Positions 37,842-48,050 of a DNA stretch of 64,000 nt are shown in pieces. Origin of the DNA: Perilla frutescens (lineage: Eukaryota; Streptophyta; Magnoliopsida; Lamiales; Lamiaceae); contig BRKX01000014.1 in NCBI GenBank assembly GCA_026008535.1, positions 43,158,506 through 43,222,505 of the forward strand. The letters are read 5' to 3'. The translations under genes were made by a program, and so were the position numbers. Position 1 is the first letter of the stretch, and every line of letters starts with the position of its first letter. The notes beneath the pieces were generated by a model, which was given only the letters and a program-made list of their open reading frames with translations, made no database searches and was not told the DNA's origin.

Positions 37842-38185
37842 TGTAACGCCCCAATTTCACTTTAATAGAAAAAAACACGTTATCCATGCTTTTCATTAAT
37901 GGAAAATATTTTACTTGAAATACAGCGGAAGTTTCTAAGCATAACTCGACATTTATTACATAAAATAAAGTCAAAATAAATTACATTTTTAATCGTGCTT
38001 GATCACTTGACCACCATCATCACATCTTGTCCGCTACGCATCACCTGAGACAACACCTGAAAAGATAAGTAGATTTTGGGGTGAGTACTACTGACTCAGT
38101 GGGGAGTGTCCAATTATCCAAGCTATATATCAAACAGAATAATATGTAAATAATAAACTTGTGTTCAGTCCGTAGACCAAACCAT

Positions 38186-38283
38186 GTAGCCCGGAGGCTT
38201 TGCGTTATAGCTTGAAAGCTCTGCGTATAGCCCGGAGGCTCTGCGCGATAGCCCGTAGGCTCTGCGTGTAGCCCGAAGGCTCT
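38186..38283. repeat. Minisatellite in gypsy LTR A
   Basis: About five units of roughly 20 bp of the type 'tagcccggaggctctgcg'. The same array lies at 46539-46636 and 50827-50924 in the other LTRs. Confidence 0.8.
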
Positions 38284-38703
38284 TGCTATGCTGTGACATC
38301 ACATATATTCAATAAAACATATAAAGAGAATAACAGAGACAAAATCAACGTAAAACCCCACCTTCACCTTGACTTGGATATTAATTAATTAAGTCCGACG
38401 CGCCTCCTATAAATTATTTATTATAAATCAATACAGTGCATAAAGAAATAAAATCATGCGTAATATTTATACTATAGTGACAAAAATTCTTTAATCCCTT
38501 TTTATATATACATGCGTATAATAATATATATAATTCACGTACCACTGATGCATATGTAATATATATATCTATCAATCACCTACATATTATACGCATTACA
38601 TATAGATATATATATATATATATTATGTAAATATATACATATACACGGTACTTACATATATATATACATCTGCATAACTATATACATATATATATATATA
38701 TTA

Positions 38704-38711
38704 CATGCATC
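38704..38711. repeat. hAT target duplication CATGCATC, left
   Basis: An 8-bp duplication, standard for hAT elements, repeated at 42732-42739. The unoccupied site in LTR B at 47069-47076 has it once. Confidence 0.93.
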
Positions 38712-38905
38712 TAGAAATGCACAAAAAAAATCGGACCGGCGGTAATAACCGCCGGTTTGCCGGTTTGGGACGGTTCCGGAACCGTACGGACGGTTACGGT
38801 TTGTAAACCGTAACCGTCAACCGTAATAGGGCGGTCCGGTTCCGGTTTGGAGGACGGTTTTTTTTCAAACCGCCGGTTAGAAACCGCCGGTTAACCGGCG
38901 GTTTT
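38712..38905. repeat. hAT left subterminal CCGCCGGT array
   Basis: Repeated ACCGGCGG/CCGCCGGT and GGTTCCGG motifs in both orientations follow the left terminal repeat. A mirrored array occupies 42536-42720. Such subterminal repeats commonly bind hAT transposases, which is inference for this element. Confidence 0.75.
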
Positions 38906-38946
38906 TCCTTTTTTTTTTCTTTTTTTTTTTGTTTTTTTTAAACGGT

Positions 38947-38971
38947 CGAGATCACGATCCGCGTGATCTCG
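38947..38971. repeat. Small palindrome in hAT 5' arm
   Basis: Inverted 10-bp arms 'cgagatcacg' and 'cgtgatctcg' with a 5-base spacer. Confidence 0.8.
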
Positions 38972-39011
38972 ATCAACGGCTAGGAACGCACGGAGGCGGA
39001 TCGCTGATGTG

Positions 39012-39085
39012 GAACCGCCGGTTTTGGAGCCCAAACCGGCGGTTTGGCCGAAAACCGCCGGTTTGGGCTCCAAAACCGGCGGTTC
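39012..39085. repeat. Perfect 34-bp-arm palindrome in hAT 5' arm
   Basis: Arms 39012-39045 and 39052-39085 are exact reverse complements with a 6-base spacer. Each arm contains two CCGCCGGT-type motifs. It lies between the terminal array and the TATA box. Confidence 0.9.
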
Positions 39086-39153
39086 GACCATTTTTTTTTT
39101 CAAAATTTTTCAAATTCAAATTTTAAATTTTTCCCCCCACTCCCCAATTTTCA

Positions 39154-39162
39154 CCTATAAAT
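39154..39162 (+). promoter_or_regulatory. TATA box of hAT transposase
   Basis: CTATAAATA lies about 250 bases before the start codon, followed by pyrimidine-rich leader sequence. Confidence 0.7.
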
Positions 39163-39410
39163 ACCCCATCTCCTCCACCATTTTCACTCACACCAAACTC
39201 TCAATCTCTCTCTCTATACTCAAATTCTCTCTATTCTACTATTCTAGCAATATCATTTTCTTATTCAAGTTTTCTTACAAGTTACAATTTTACGAAGTTA
39301 CTCTTTAGTATCTCCAGTCTCCACTCTCAATCTCTCAATATCTCCATTTCTTCATTTCTTCATTTCTACAATTCTACTCATTTTCTATCATCCATTCATC
39401 CCTAATCATC

Positions 39411-41888
39411 ATGTCTAGCCGAGGTAGCCGAGCCGATAAGGGTAAAGGCAAAGCTATTGCTGATAGTTCCGAAGCTCCACATCGTCGTCGTCGTACTCAT
39501 TCTGGAGTACATATTTCTGATGATGCTGATACAACGTCGCCTCAATTTCAACAACAACAACCTGAAGAATATGTGAATCCCTATGGCGGAGCCGATAGCG
39601 GTTTCTACAACGATCCAAGTGGTGGCGGTTTCTACCATGATCCAAGTGGTGGCGGTTTTTACAACAATCCTACTTCTCAAATGGAAGTTGACGAAGAAGT
39701 GGCAAGATGGATCCAGTTTGAAGAATTACAACGATCTCAAGAATCTCGTGCTTTCAGCGGAAATCCATCCATCGATCTCGACACGGAAGAGGCGGGGGAA
39801 GAGGCGGAGGCCGTTCCAACAAGAAGTACGGCACTAAAATCTGCTCTCTTCACTATTCATTTCCGAAAGGTGGCAAGGAAGAATGAAGCGGGCGTGTTTG
39901 ATTTGTATTGCAACTATTGTCCGAAGCAATACAAATTTCACACTGGAGGAGGCTATGGGACGTATTGGTCACACATCACCAACAATCATCAAGTCGAACT
40001 TGGACGTGCTCAAGCTCAATCGCAACTCAACTTCCAACCGGTAAGCAGTCAAAATATCGAAAGCCAAGGTGAAGGTACGCCGTACTCATCCCAACTCTTT
40101 AGGTTTGACCTTCTAGTTGCTAGAGAACAAATGTGTTATTTTATTTGTGAAGAATCTTTAGCACTTCAATTTGCCGATAGCATGAATTTTGAACGTCGTA
40201 TGAAAGCTGCTTATAATCCTGGTGCTCAAAGAATACCTAGAATGACTATGACTAGGACCCTTGAAAAATTGCATATAAGATATAAGACGAAATTGAAAAG
40301 TGTTATTAGTAAAATTCCTTATAGGGTTGCTATTTGTTCTGATATTTGGTCTGATAAATTTATCCGTCGTCATTATATTGCTGTTACATTGCATTGGATT
40401 GATTATTCATGGAATTTAAATAAATGTTTAATTGCTTTTCGTAGATTTAACTGTCAACATAGTGCTACGAATATTGCTAAGGCTATTATTAAAATTTGCA
40501 ATTATTTTAAAATGCTTGATAAAATTTTTTCTATTGGTTTTGATAATGCGAGTGCTAATACGGCTAGTATTAGAGAATTAATCCAAGCATGTAATCCAAC
40601 CTTGCATGGTAAATATTTTCATACTCGATGTATTGCTCATATTTTGAATTTATGTGTTCAAGATGGACTTAGAATATTAAATAACTCAATTCAACCTATT
40701 CGTGATGCTGTAGATTATATTCATGGTAGAGTTAGAGTTAGACGTAGGTGGGAAAAATTCTGTAGGGAAGCTGGTGTGCATCCTAAAATTTTTAACTTAG
40801 ATGTGCCTAATAGGTGGAACTCTACTTATGAAATGCTTTCTGCAACTTTTGAATATCGTGAAATATTATGTTCTTTTTTTGCTACGCATATTGAATCGTT
40901 TATTTTATTATCTTCATATTGGGATGATTGTATTGAATTAATGGAGCTTTTACAAGTTTTTCAATATGCAACAAAAGATTTATCCGGTGTGTATTACCCT
41001 ACAGTTTGCAAATTTATGTATCATTGTTGTTTAATTGCTGCAAAATTTAATACTTGTAGTTATAAACCCGATTTGCAAGATATGATTCTAGCTATGGTAA
41101 AAAAATGGCTAAAATATTTTGATCATGTGCCTAATATTTTTTTGGTTGCAAAAATATTGGATCCTACTTTTAAACTAAGTGGTACTAACGATATGATTGA
41201 CATGTATTACAAGTTTTTGTCTACTATGAGTTTTACAGGTTCCGATCCCGATATACATGTGCCAACTGCTGAAGAAATTAAAACAAAAATTTATGAGTCT
41301 ATATATTCACTTTATAAAGAATATGAGTTAAAATATGCTGATAGTATAACTCGTCCAACCAGTCGTTCTTCAGGTTCTAGTAGTTCTTTTTCGTTAGGAT
41401 TAAATACTTCATCTTCACGTGGTAGTGCTTTACAAGAATTTCAAAATTTTTTCCACGGTAGAGGAAATACTAGGCGTAGTCAAAATGAATTAGATATGTA
41501 TTTGCAAGACCCTGTTGTGCCCCCCGATGATGAAAATGCAGGTCCCAACGATTATGATGTTCTCAAGTGGTGGTCCCGAAATCAAGAGCGGTATCCTTTG
41601 CTTGCAATTATGGCAAGGGAGATTTTTGGAGTCCCGGCCTCAACGGTAGCGGTCGAGCAAGCTTTCAGTGAATCCGGTTACATGTTGGACGAACGGAGAT
41701 CAAATTTGACACCGGATCACCTTGAAGCTCAAATGATGTTGAAGGACGAGTCCAAAGCCGACCTAAGAGAGCAAGAGAACCGCTGGGACGACTTGATGGA
41801 TGGCCCGCTCATTGAAGTTGGCTCGGAGAGTGAAGCCGAAGGAGGGAGCCAAACCGGAGATGATTGGGACGACGACTTCGAATTCTAG
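39411..41888 (+). CDS. hAT transposase (BED finger, hATC domain)
   Basis: 825 residues in one exon, with no stop or frameshift. The N-terminus is basic with a Ser/Arg-rich start and three copies of a 'DPSGGGFY'-type 10-residue repeat at about residues 60-90. A BED-type zinc finger follows with C167, C170, H188 and H193. Hallmarks of the hAT catalytic core are present: 'SDIWSD' with D311, 'GFDNASAN' with D378, and 'VEQAFSESG' with E749, the D-D-E triad expected of the family. A plant hAT middle domain ('ILDPTFKLSG') and the C-terminal dimerisation region (about 700-790, 'WWSRNQERYPLLAIMAREI') follow. It should cut and rejoin the element at its own ends in the nucleus. The acidic C-tail ends at TAG 41886-41888. 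It is related to the RICESLEEPER/DAYSLEEPER type, but the terminal repeats and target duplication show it belongs to a mobile copy rather than a domesticated gene. Confidence 0.93.
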   Translation: MSSRGSRADKGKGKAIADSSEAPHRRRRTHSGVHISDDADTTSPQFQQQQPEEYVNPYGGADSGFYNDPSGGGFYHDPSGGGFYNNPTSQMEVDEEVARWIQFEELQRSQESRAFSGNPSIDLDTEEAGEEAEAVPTRSTALKSALFTIHFRKVARKNEAGVFDLYCNYCPKQYKFHTGGGYGTYWSHITNNHQVELGRAQAQSQLNFQPVSSQNIESQGEGTPYSSQLFRFDLLVAREQMCYFICEESLALQFADSMNFERRMKAAYNPGAQRIPRMTMTRTLEKLHIRYKTKLKSVISKIPYRVAICSDIWSDKFIRRHYIAVTLHWIDYSWNLNKCLIAFRRFNCQHSATNIAKAIIKICNYFKMLDKIFSIGFDNASANTASIRELIQACNPTLHGKYFHTRCIAHILNLCVQDGLRILNNSIQPIRDAVDYIHGRVRVRRRWEKFCREAGVHPKIFNLDVPNRWNSTYEMLSATFEYREILCSFFATHIESFILLSSYWDDCIELMELLQVFQYATKDLSGVYYPTVCKFMYHCCLIAAKFNTCSYKPDLQDMILAMVKKWLKYFDHVPNIFLVAKILDPTFKLSGTNDMIDMYYKFLSTMSFTGSDPDIHVPTAEEIKTKIYESIYSLYKEYELKYADSITRPTSRSSGSSSSFSLGLNTSSSRGSALQEFQNFFHGRGNTRRSQNELDMYLQDPVVPPDDENAGPNDYDVLKWWSRNQERYPLLAIMAREIFGVPASTVAVEQAFSESGYMLDERRSNLTPDHLEAQMMLKDESKADLREQENRWDDLMDGPLIEVGSESEAEGGSQTGDDWDDDFEF

Positions 41889-41999
41889 ACTCGCCAAGGA
41901 AAAAAGGTAAAATGAACTACGAGGGCTTTGATTCCAAGGTAAGGGATACGTAGGCAGCTTCATATGAAGTGCAAGCCCAAATTTCAATTATTTCTTTTT

Positions 42000-42480
42000 C
42001 CCCCCTAATTCCTAAATTAGCTTAAATTGTAACTTGTAAAATGTAATTTGTAAATTTGTAATTTCATAGTTTGATTTACAATTTGTAATTTTATAATGTC
42101 GTATTATTTATCAAATTAACTTGTATTCTTAATATTCTTGTAAGTTGTAAATTGTATGTTATAAGTTGTAAATTGTTAAATGTTAATTCTAATTTGTAAA
42201 TTGTAATTTAGTGTTAAATTGTAACTTGTAAATTTATAAATTGTAATTTCATATTTTCATAGTTTGATTAATTTATAATTTTGTAATGTCATATTATTTA
42301 TCAAATTAAATTGTATTATCATTTCTCAATATTCTTGTAAGTTGTATTCTTGTAACTTGTAATTTGTAAATTGTAAGATATAAATTATAAAGTAATATAA
42401 TAATATCAAAATTTAAATAAACTTGTGTTTTGTCATGCCTCTTAGTTTTTAACTTATAAATTTATAATTTTGTTGATTTA
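42000..42480 (+). other. hAT 3' flank with degenerate TTGTAA repeats
   Basis: Non-coding AT-rich sequence made of 'ttgtaaattgtaa'-type units. A longer block at about 42060-42150 recurs at about 42245-42350, so part was tandemly duplicated. It is probably the transposase 3' untranslated region. Confidence 0.6.
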
Positions 42481-42496
42481 ATTCGTCCAATCGTCC

Positions 42497-42498
<2 letters not shown>

Positions 42499-42535
<37 letters not shown>
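42499..42535. repeat. Poly(A) run inside hAT right arm
   Basis: 37 consecutive A residues precede the right-hand CCGCCGGT array. They pair in orientation with T-runs at about 38907-38940 in the left arm. Confidence 0.9.
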
Positions 42536-42537
<2 letters not shown>

Positions 42538-42720
42538 GGAAACCGGCGGTTAACCGGATAACCGCCGGTAACCGGCCAAAACCGCCCGACGTCCAAACCG
42601 GCGGTTCCGGTTAACAAACCGGAACCGTCAACCGTAACCGCACGGTGCGGTTCCGGTTCCGCCGTTCCGGAACCGCCTAACCGGCGGTTTCTAACCGGAA
42701 CCGGCTGGAACCGGAACCGT
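42536..42720. repeat. hAT right subterminal CCGCCGGT array
   Basis: It mirrors the left array with repeated ACCGGCGG and GGAACCG motifs, adjoining the right terminal repeat at 42720-42731. Confidence 0.75.
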
Positions 42721-42731
42721 GGGCATCTCTA

Positions 42732-42739
42732 CATGCATC
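42732..42739. repeat. hAT target duplication CATGCATC, right
   Basis: Partner of 38704-38711. The gypsy LTR resumes after it. Confidence 0.93.
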
Positions 42740-42740
42740 A

Positions 42741-42778
<38 letters not shown>

Positions 42779-42891
42779 CACACCTAGATTATATATATAT
42801 ATATATATATACATAGTACACGCACATAACTGCATACATATATTAATATATATATATATATTAAACACATAACACGCACAACACCAAATTT

Positions 42892-42923
<32 letters not shown>

Positions 42924-43278
42924 TAACACTTCCCACAAAGCCAACATATATATATATACACACGTATATAACTAACTTATCCCACAAGTTTTTGAAAAAT
43001 AAAATAAAGTCAATTCATGATTCTGGGCCCAATCTTCTCGGCCGGACCCCAGTAAAACAATCAACCAATTTTTGCTTCATCAATCTTTATTTCAGAAAGA
43101 AAATTTCACAGACTCCCACCACAGAAAATTTGGAACAGAAGCTGCAATAAAAGGAGAAACGAAGGAAAGAACTATACCTGCAATGCAACTCGACGGAAAA
43201 CTTCGAGCGAACAAATTTTCTATTTTGTAGTCTCGGATATTTCTTTGGGTGTGGGAAAAAATAGAGAAGTAGAATCCC

Positions 43279-43287
43279 CTATTTATA
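43279..43287 (-). promoter_or_regulatory. TATA box of gypsy LTR A
   Basis: The minus strand reads TATAAATAG, conserved at 47587-47595 in LTR B. Confidence 0.65.
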
Positions 43288-44329
43288 ATGATAGATTAGG
43301 ATTTAAGTGTAGATTTTGTAGTTATCCCGAAAGTATCTTGATAAGGATGAGAAGATAAACTTTGAGATTTTGAATTTTCAAGAGATCAACTAAAAAAAAG
43401 CGTGAAGAAGAAGAAAAGAAGAGATAAAGAGAAACAAATTAAATCAATTACTTATATTAAGGTTTGGGCTTTCATGATAAATTATTTGGGCTTGAAATAA
43501 CTTGGACTCTAAAAATAGGCTAGAGAATAAAATTAAAACCCATTAAGCACTCCAAATAAAAATAATAAATGCATGCTCATGAAATAACTATATTTTTAAA
43601 ATGAATTCATGTTTAGAAAAAAAAATCATATAAATTTCTTAGGCACGACTTATTAGACTTAATCCATTAATATCACACATAAGTAAATAAAATATTTAAA
43701 AAAAAAATGTAGCAATTTAAATATAAAAAAAAATCGGGTTGCTACATCCTTCCCTACTAAAAAAAAAATTCGTCCTCGAAATTACTTACTCAAACTCAAA
43801 GGTATCTAAACTTAAAATCTGTCATCGACCTTGCTTAATCTCACTCATGGCTTGTCTATCACTTACAGATTCTAAATTCTGAGACCTTCTTAACCGGCAC
43901 GTAAAACATAAGTATTGTTATGTTCTCTACCTTAAATATTTCTCTAATTGATCATAGTCTTGCTAGGCTCTAGGTAAACTTATCTAATTCAAACAACTAA
44001 AGTATTCCTCAAAATGGAACTGACGTCGAAAGTTGCATTGCGATTTGGCCATTCTGGATCATCGATTGCGTCGCCTTTACCAAGGATCGCACGTGCTCTG
44101 TGTCTTCAATCTACTCGTACTTGATTATGGATTTTTAACAAAATGTTACCGACTTGCACTATGTAGATCCATCTTTACCAAAATAATGCAAAAATTTATT
44201 CCAAAATAAAACTTCTTTGCGTGCTCGCACGTTTGCTAAAAATATATATAAAACTAAAACCAAAGTAGCTATGTAAATAAACTAGGAATGAGTAATAAAA
44301 TCTAACGTGTTGATATCCTTCTTTTTTTT

Positions 44330-45442
44330 TCACTCCTCGCCATTCATCGCAAAAGCTCTAGAATTTCCTCTCCTTTCGGCGTTTCCACCTTCTTTAGTGT
44401 TTCCTCTCTCGGTGTTTCTTCCTCTTCCAGCATTCCTATTTTGATGCATCGGACAATCCCAGGCCTTATGTCCCTCCTTGTGGCATTTGAAGCAAGCTTG
44501 TGTCCCTAACTTGCACTCTCCTGGATGGTATTTGTGACATTTCTGGCATTGAGGATATCGAGATATCATTCTAGGCGTCTCTCCTCCAGTAACATTTGGC
44601 TTCTTCTCAGGCTGGAAACTCCGCTCTCTATCTTGGGCATCGCGGTCATCCCATCGTCTCTTTCCACCACTGCTTAGAGGTCTTGAGGCTGGCTTGTCCA
44701 AGTTCAGAGGAGTTGACACCGCTCGAGCTCGTTGTACAATTTCTGAGTAGGTAGCGAGATTGAGTGCGGATAAGTGTGCTCCAATCTCAGGACGCAATCC
44801 ATCTTCAAATCGCCAGGCCTTCTTCTCATCCGTATCCACCAAGTGAGGAGCATAGCGAGCTAGCTGGTTGAATTTTTGCTCATACTCCAGAATAGTCATG
44901 TTGCCTTGCTCTATATTCATCAGCTCTTTCTCTTTTTGCTTTCGGAACGCCTTTGGGAAGTAGTTATCCATGACCATTCTTTTGAAAATGGTCCAGGTCA
45001 AGTTGGTCTGCTGTTCTGGGCTCATGCTGATCTTCACCGCTTCCCACCAATGACTTGCATCCTCAGTCAGCTGGAACACCGCACAGATAACTCTTTGGGC
45101 GTCTGAGCATCCCAAGTAATCAAAAATTCGCTCCAATTCCCGAATCCATTCTTCTGCTGCTAGAGGTCCTTCAGTTCCCTTCAACTTGGGCAGTCCCAAC
45201 TGACGAAAATGCGTTAAGATACTGTTTCCTTCCTGGTGTTGATGTTGATTCTGATTCTGGTTCTGATTCTGATTCTGATTCGGTTAGGGTAGAACTCTTC
45301 TTAGTGCATCTGCGAGATTTTGGGCAAATGCATCCATGTCGTTGTTGTTATTCCCCCCATTCTCATTGTCATCAAAATTGTTCATTGACTCTGTTTCCTC
45401 GCTTTCCTCTTGGATTGGTTACGTATTCTTCTTTGGTGGCAT
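44330..45442 (-). pseudogene. Gypsy gag, copy A
   Basis: A 370-codon gag on the minus strand from ATG 45440-45442 (MPPKKNT) to TGA 44330-44332. TAA replaces CAA at codon 8 (45419-45421), and a second TAA sits at codon 53 (45284-45286), shared with copy B. From 45199 onward it is open for 289 codons. Features are the retrotransposon gag core ('AAEEWIRELERIFDYLG', 'ASHWWEAV'), a Cys/His cluster 'CQKCHKYHPGEC', a CCHC knuckle 'CFKCHKEGHKAWDC', and an Arg/Asn/Gly-rich tail. Gag forms the particle that packages element RNA, and polymerase would have to come from another gypsy element. A shorter protein from an internal start is possible but unproven. Confidence 0.8.
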
Positions 45443-46117
45443 GATTCCTATTGTCGACCATAGCGCAAAGATTAAGTATTCTTTAACGAAAAGAAAAGTT
45501 AATTGCCTTTATTAATCAAACTCTGGTTTAACAAATACTTTGTACTGGAGAACAAAATAATAATAAAATAACTAAATCCCAGATATGCTCCATCTCTGGA
45601 TGCTACTGCCCTTGACCCCATTCTGCCAAAATACCGCATATGAACTTCACAAAATCGAGTTTTTCTCTATTCCTGGGGAATAGTCTAAGAGTTCTTCATA
45701 AAGATTTTCTGCTGTGAGCTTGAGAGTTGTTGGAATGATCTTTAACACCTTTCGACCAGCTTTAACTAGCTTGAGTTCACCTCCTTCACGTTTAATTACC
45801 CTCCACATTCTTAGAAACCCTACCAAAAGTCTCTCTACCCCTACTTCCCTCATCCTTTTCCACCGCATAAAATCCTGTCATAATCTCTCCACACGGGGCA
45901 TGACCCGAGTACTTACTGAAACTCTCCTGTGTGTCCTAATATCCAATCTTCTTCTAAGCATCTAATAACACAATCCTTAAGGTGAATCTCGAGGACAGTA
46001 AAAACATTTTATCATAAAGCATAATTTCCATATAATCATAAACTTCACATGAAATCAAAACTTTACTTGTACCTCTTCTCGGAGTGATGCGGCGGATGTG
46101 ATGATGGTCAAAACATA

Positions 46118-46155
<38 letters not shown>

Positions 46156-46180
46156 AAAAGTATGCAGGAATGTAGACATT

Positions 46181-46191
46181 CTCTGATACCA
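46181..46191 (-). promoter_or_regulatory. Primer-binding site, gypsy copy A
   Basis: The minus strand reads TGGTATCAGAG, three bases from LTR B. The same site is at 50469-50479 for copy B. Confidence 0.8.
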
Positions 46192-46194
46192 CTC

Positions 46195-46956
46195 TGTAAC
46201 GCCCCAATTTCACTTTAATAGAAAAAGGCACGTTATCCATGTTTTTCATTAATGGAAAATATTTTACTTGAAATACAGCGGAAGTTTCTAAGCATAACTC
46301 GACATTTATTACATAAAATAAAGTTAAAATAAATTAAATCTTTAACCGTGCTTGATCACTTGACCACCATCATCACATCTTGTCCGCTACGCATCACCCG
46401 AGACAACACCTGAAAAGATAAGTAGATTTTGGGGTGAGTACTACTGACTCAGTGGGGAGTGTCCAATTATCCAAACTATATATCAAACAGAATAATATGT
46501 AAATCATAAACTTGTGTTCAGTCCGTAGACCAAACCATGTAGCCCGGAGGCTCTGCGTGATAGCTCGAAAGCTCTGCGTATAGCCCGGAGGCTCTGCGTG
46601 ATAGCCCGTAGGCTCTGCGTGTAGCCCTAAGGCTCTTGCTATGCTGTGACATCACATATATTCAATAAAACATATAGAGAGAATAACAGGGACAAAATCA
46701 ACGTAAAACCCCACCTACACCTTGACTTGGATATTAATTAATTAAGTCCGGCGCGCCTCCTATAAATTATTTATTGTAAATCAATACAGTGCATAAAGAA
46801 ATAAAATCATGCGTAATATTTATACTATAGTGACAAAAATTCTTTAATCCCTTTTCATATATACATGCGTATAATAATATATATAATTCACGTACCACTC
46901 ATGCATATGTAATATATATATCTATCAATCACCTACATATTATACGCATTACATAT

Positions 46957-46991
<35 letters not shown>

Positions 46992-48050
46992 GTAAATATA
47001 TACATATAGACGGTACTTACATATATATATACATCTGCATAACTATATACATATATATATATATATTACATGCATCAATCACATATATATATATATATTG
47101 TACCACACCTAGATTATATATATATATATACATAGTACACGCACATAACTGCATACATATATTAATATATATATATATATATATATTAAACACATAACAC
47201 GCACACACCAAATTTTATATATATATATTTAACACTTCCCACAAAGCCAACATATATATATATACACACACGTATATAACTAACTTATCCCACAAGTTTT
47301 TGAAAAACAAAATAAAGTCAATTCATGATTCTGGGCCCAATCTTCTCGGCCGGACCCTAGTAAAACAAACAACCAATTTTTGCTTCATCAATCTTTATTT
47401 CAGAAAGAAAATTTCACAGACTCCCACCACAGAAAATTTGGAACAGAAGCTGCAACAAAAGGAGAAACGAAGGAAAGAACTATACCTGCAATCCAACTCG
47501 ACGGAAAACTTCGAGCGAACAAATTTTCTATTTTGTAGTCTCGGATATTTCTTTGGGTGTGGGAAAAAATAGAGAAGTAGAGTCCCCTATTTATAATGAT
47601 AGATTAGGGTTTAAGTGTAGATTTTGTAGTTATCCCGAAAGTATCTTGATAAGGATGAGAAGATAAACTTTGAGATTTTGAATTTTCAAGAGATCAACTA
47701 AAAAAAACGTGAGGAAGAAGAAAAGAAGAGATAAAGAGAAAAAAATTAAATCAATTACTTATATTAAGGTTTGGGCTTTCATGATAAATTATTTGGGCTT
47801 GAAATAACTTGGACTCTAAAAATAGGCTAGAGAATAAAATTAAAACCCATTAAGCACTCCAAATAAAAATAATAAATGCATGCTCATGAAATAACTATAT
47901 TTTTAAAATGAATTCATGTTTAGAAAAAAAAATCATATAAATTTCTTAGGCGCGACTTATTAGACTTAATCCATTAAATCACACATAAGTAAATAAAATA
48001 TTTAAAAAAAATGTAGCAATTTAAATATAAAAAAAAATCGGGTTGCTACA
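46195..48050 (-). repeat. Gypsy LTR B (shared, with hAT-empty site)
   Basis: 1856 bp from 'tgtaacgcccc' to 'ggttgctaca'. It acts as 5' LTR of copy A and 3' LTR of copy B. It shows the empty hAT target at 47069-47076 and carries the minisatellite (46539-46636), TATA box (47587-47595) and several TA tracts. Confidence 0.9.
47587..47595 (-). promoter_or_regulatory. TATA box of gypsy LTR B
   Basis: The minus strand reads TATAAATAG at the same place as in LTR A. Confidence 0.65.

Larger units (their letters stand above)
38712..42731 (+). mobile_element. Complete hAT transposon, 4020 bp
   Basis: The ends are imperfect inverted repeats, TAGAAATGCACA on the left against TAGAGATGCCCA reading inward from the right. 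They are flanked by the 8-bp duplication CATGCATC. LTR B shows the empty site. Both arms are packed with CCGCCGGT/ACCGGCGG motifs; the left also has T-runs and hairpins, the right a 37-nt A-run. The single gene (39411-41888) is uninterrupted. Intact gene, intact duplication and an insertion into a young LTR all suggest recent movement. Confidence 0.95.
37842..43746 (-). repeat. Gypsy LTR A, split by hAT
   Basis: It runs from 'tgtaacgcccc' to 'ggttgctaca'. Without the hAT and one duplication it is about 1.88 kb, matching LTR B (1.86 kb). A 20-bp minisatellite lies at 38186-38283, and a minus-strand TATA box at 43279-43287. Confidence 0.88.
43747..46194 (-). other. Internal region A of gag-only gypsy
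   Basis: It contains a polypurine tract (43747-43757, minus 'gtagggaagga'), the gag frame (44330-45442), and a primer site TGGTATCAGAG at 46181-46191. Sequence between gag and the polypurine tract (43758-44329) is non-coding. No pol domain is present, and a TA tract lies at about 46124-46152. Confidence 0.8.

Noticed and set aside
38186..38283. CRISPR-like direct repeats
   Set aside because: The short units abut each other with no spacers, and this is plant DNA. It is a minisatellite in an LTR.
39411..41888. Domesticated DAYSLEEPER-type host gene
   Set aside because: Matching terminal repeats, an 8-bp duplication and an empty site show it sits in a mobile hAT copy.
42499..42535. Poly(A) run as the tail of a retroposon (SINE/LINE/processed gene)
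   Set aside because: It lies inside the hAT right arm, mirrored by T-runs in the left arm, with no separate target duplication.
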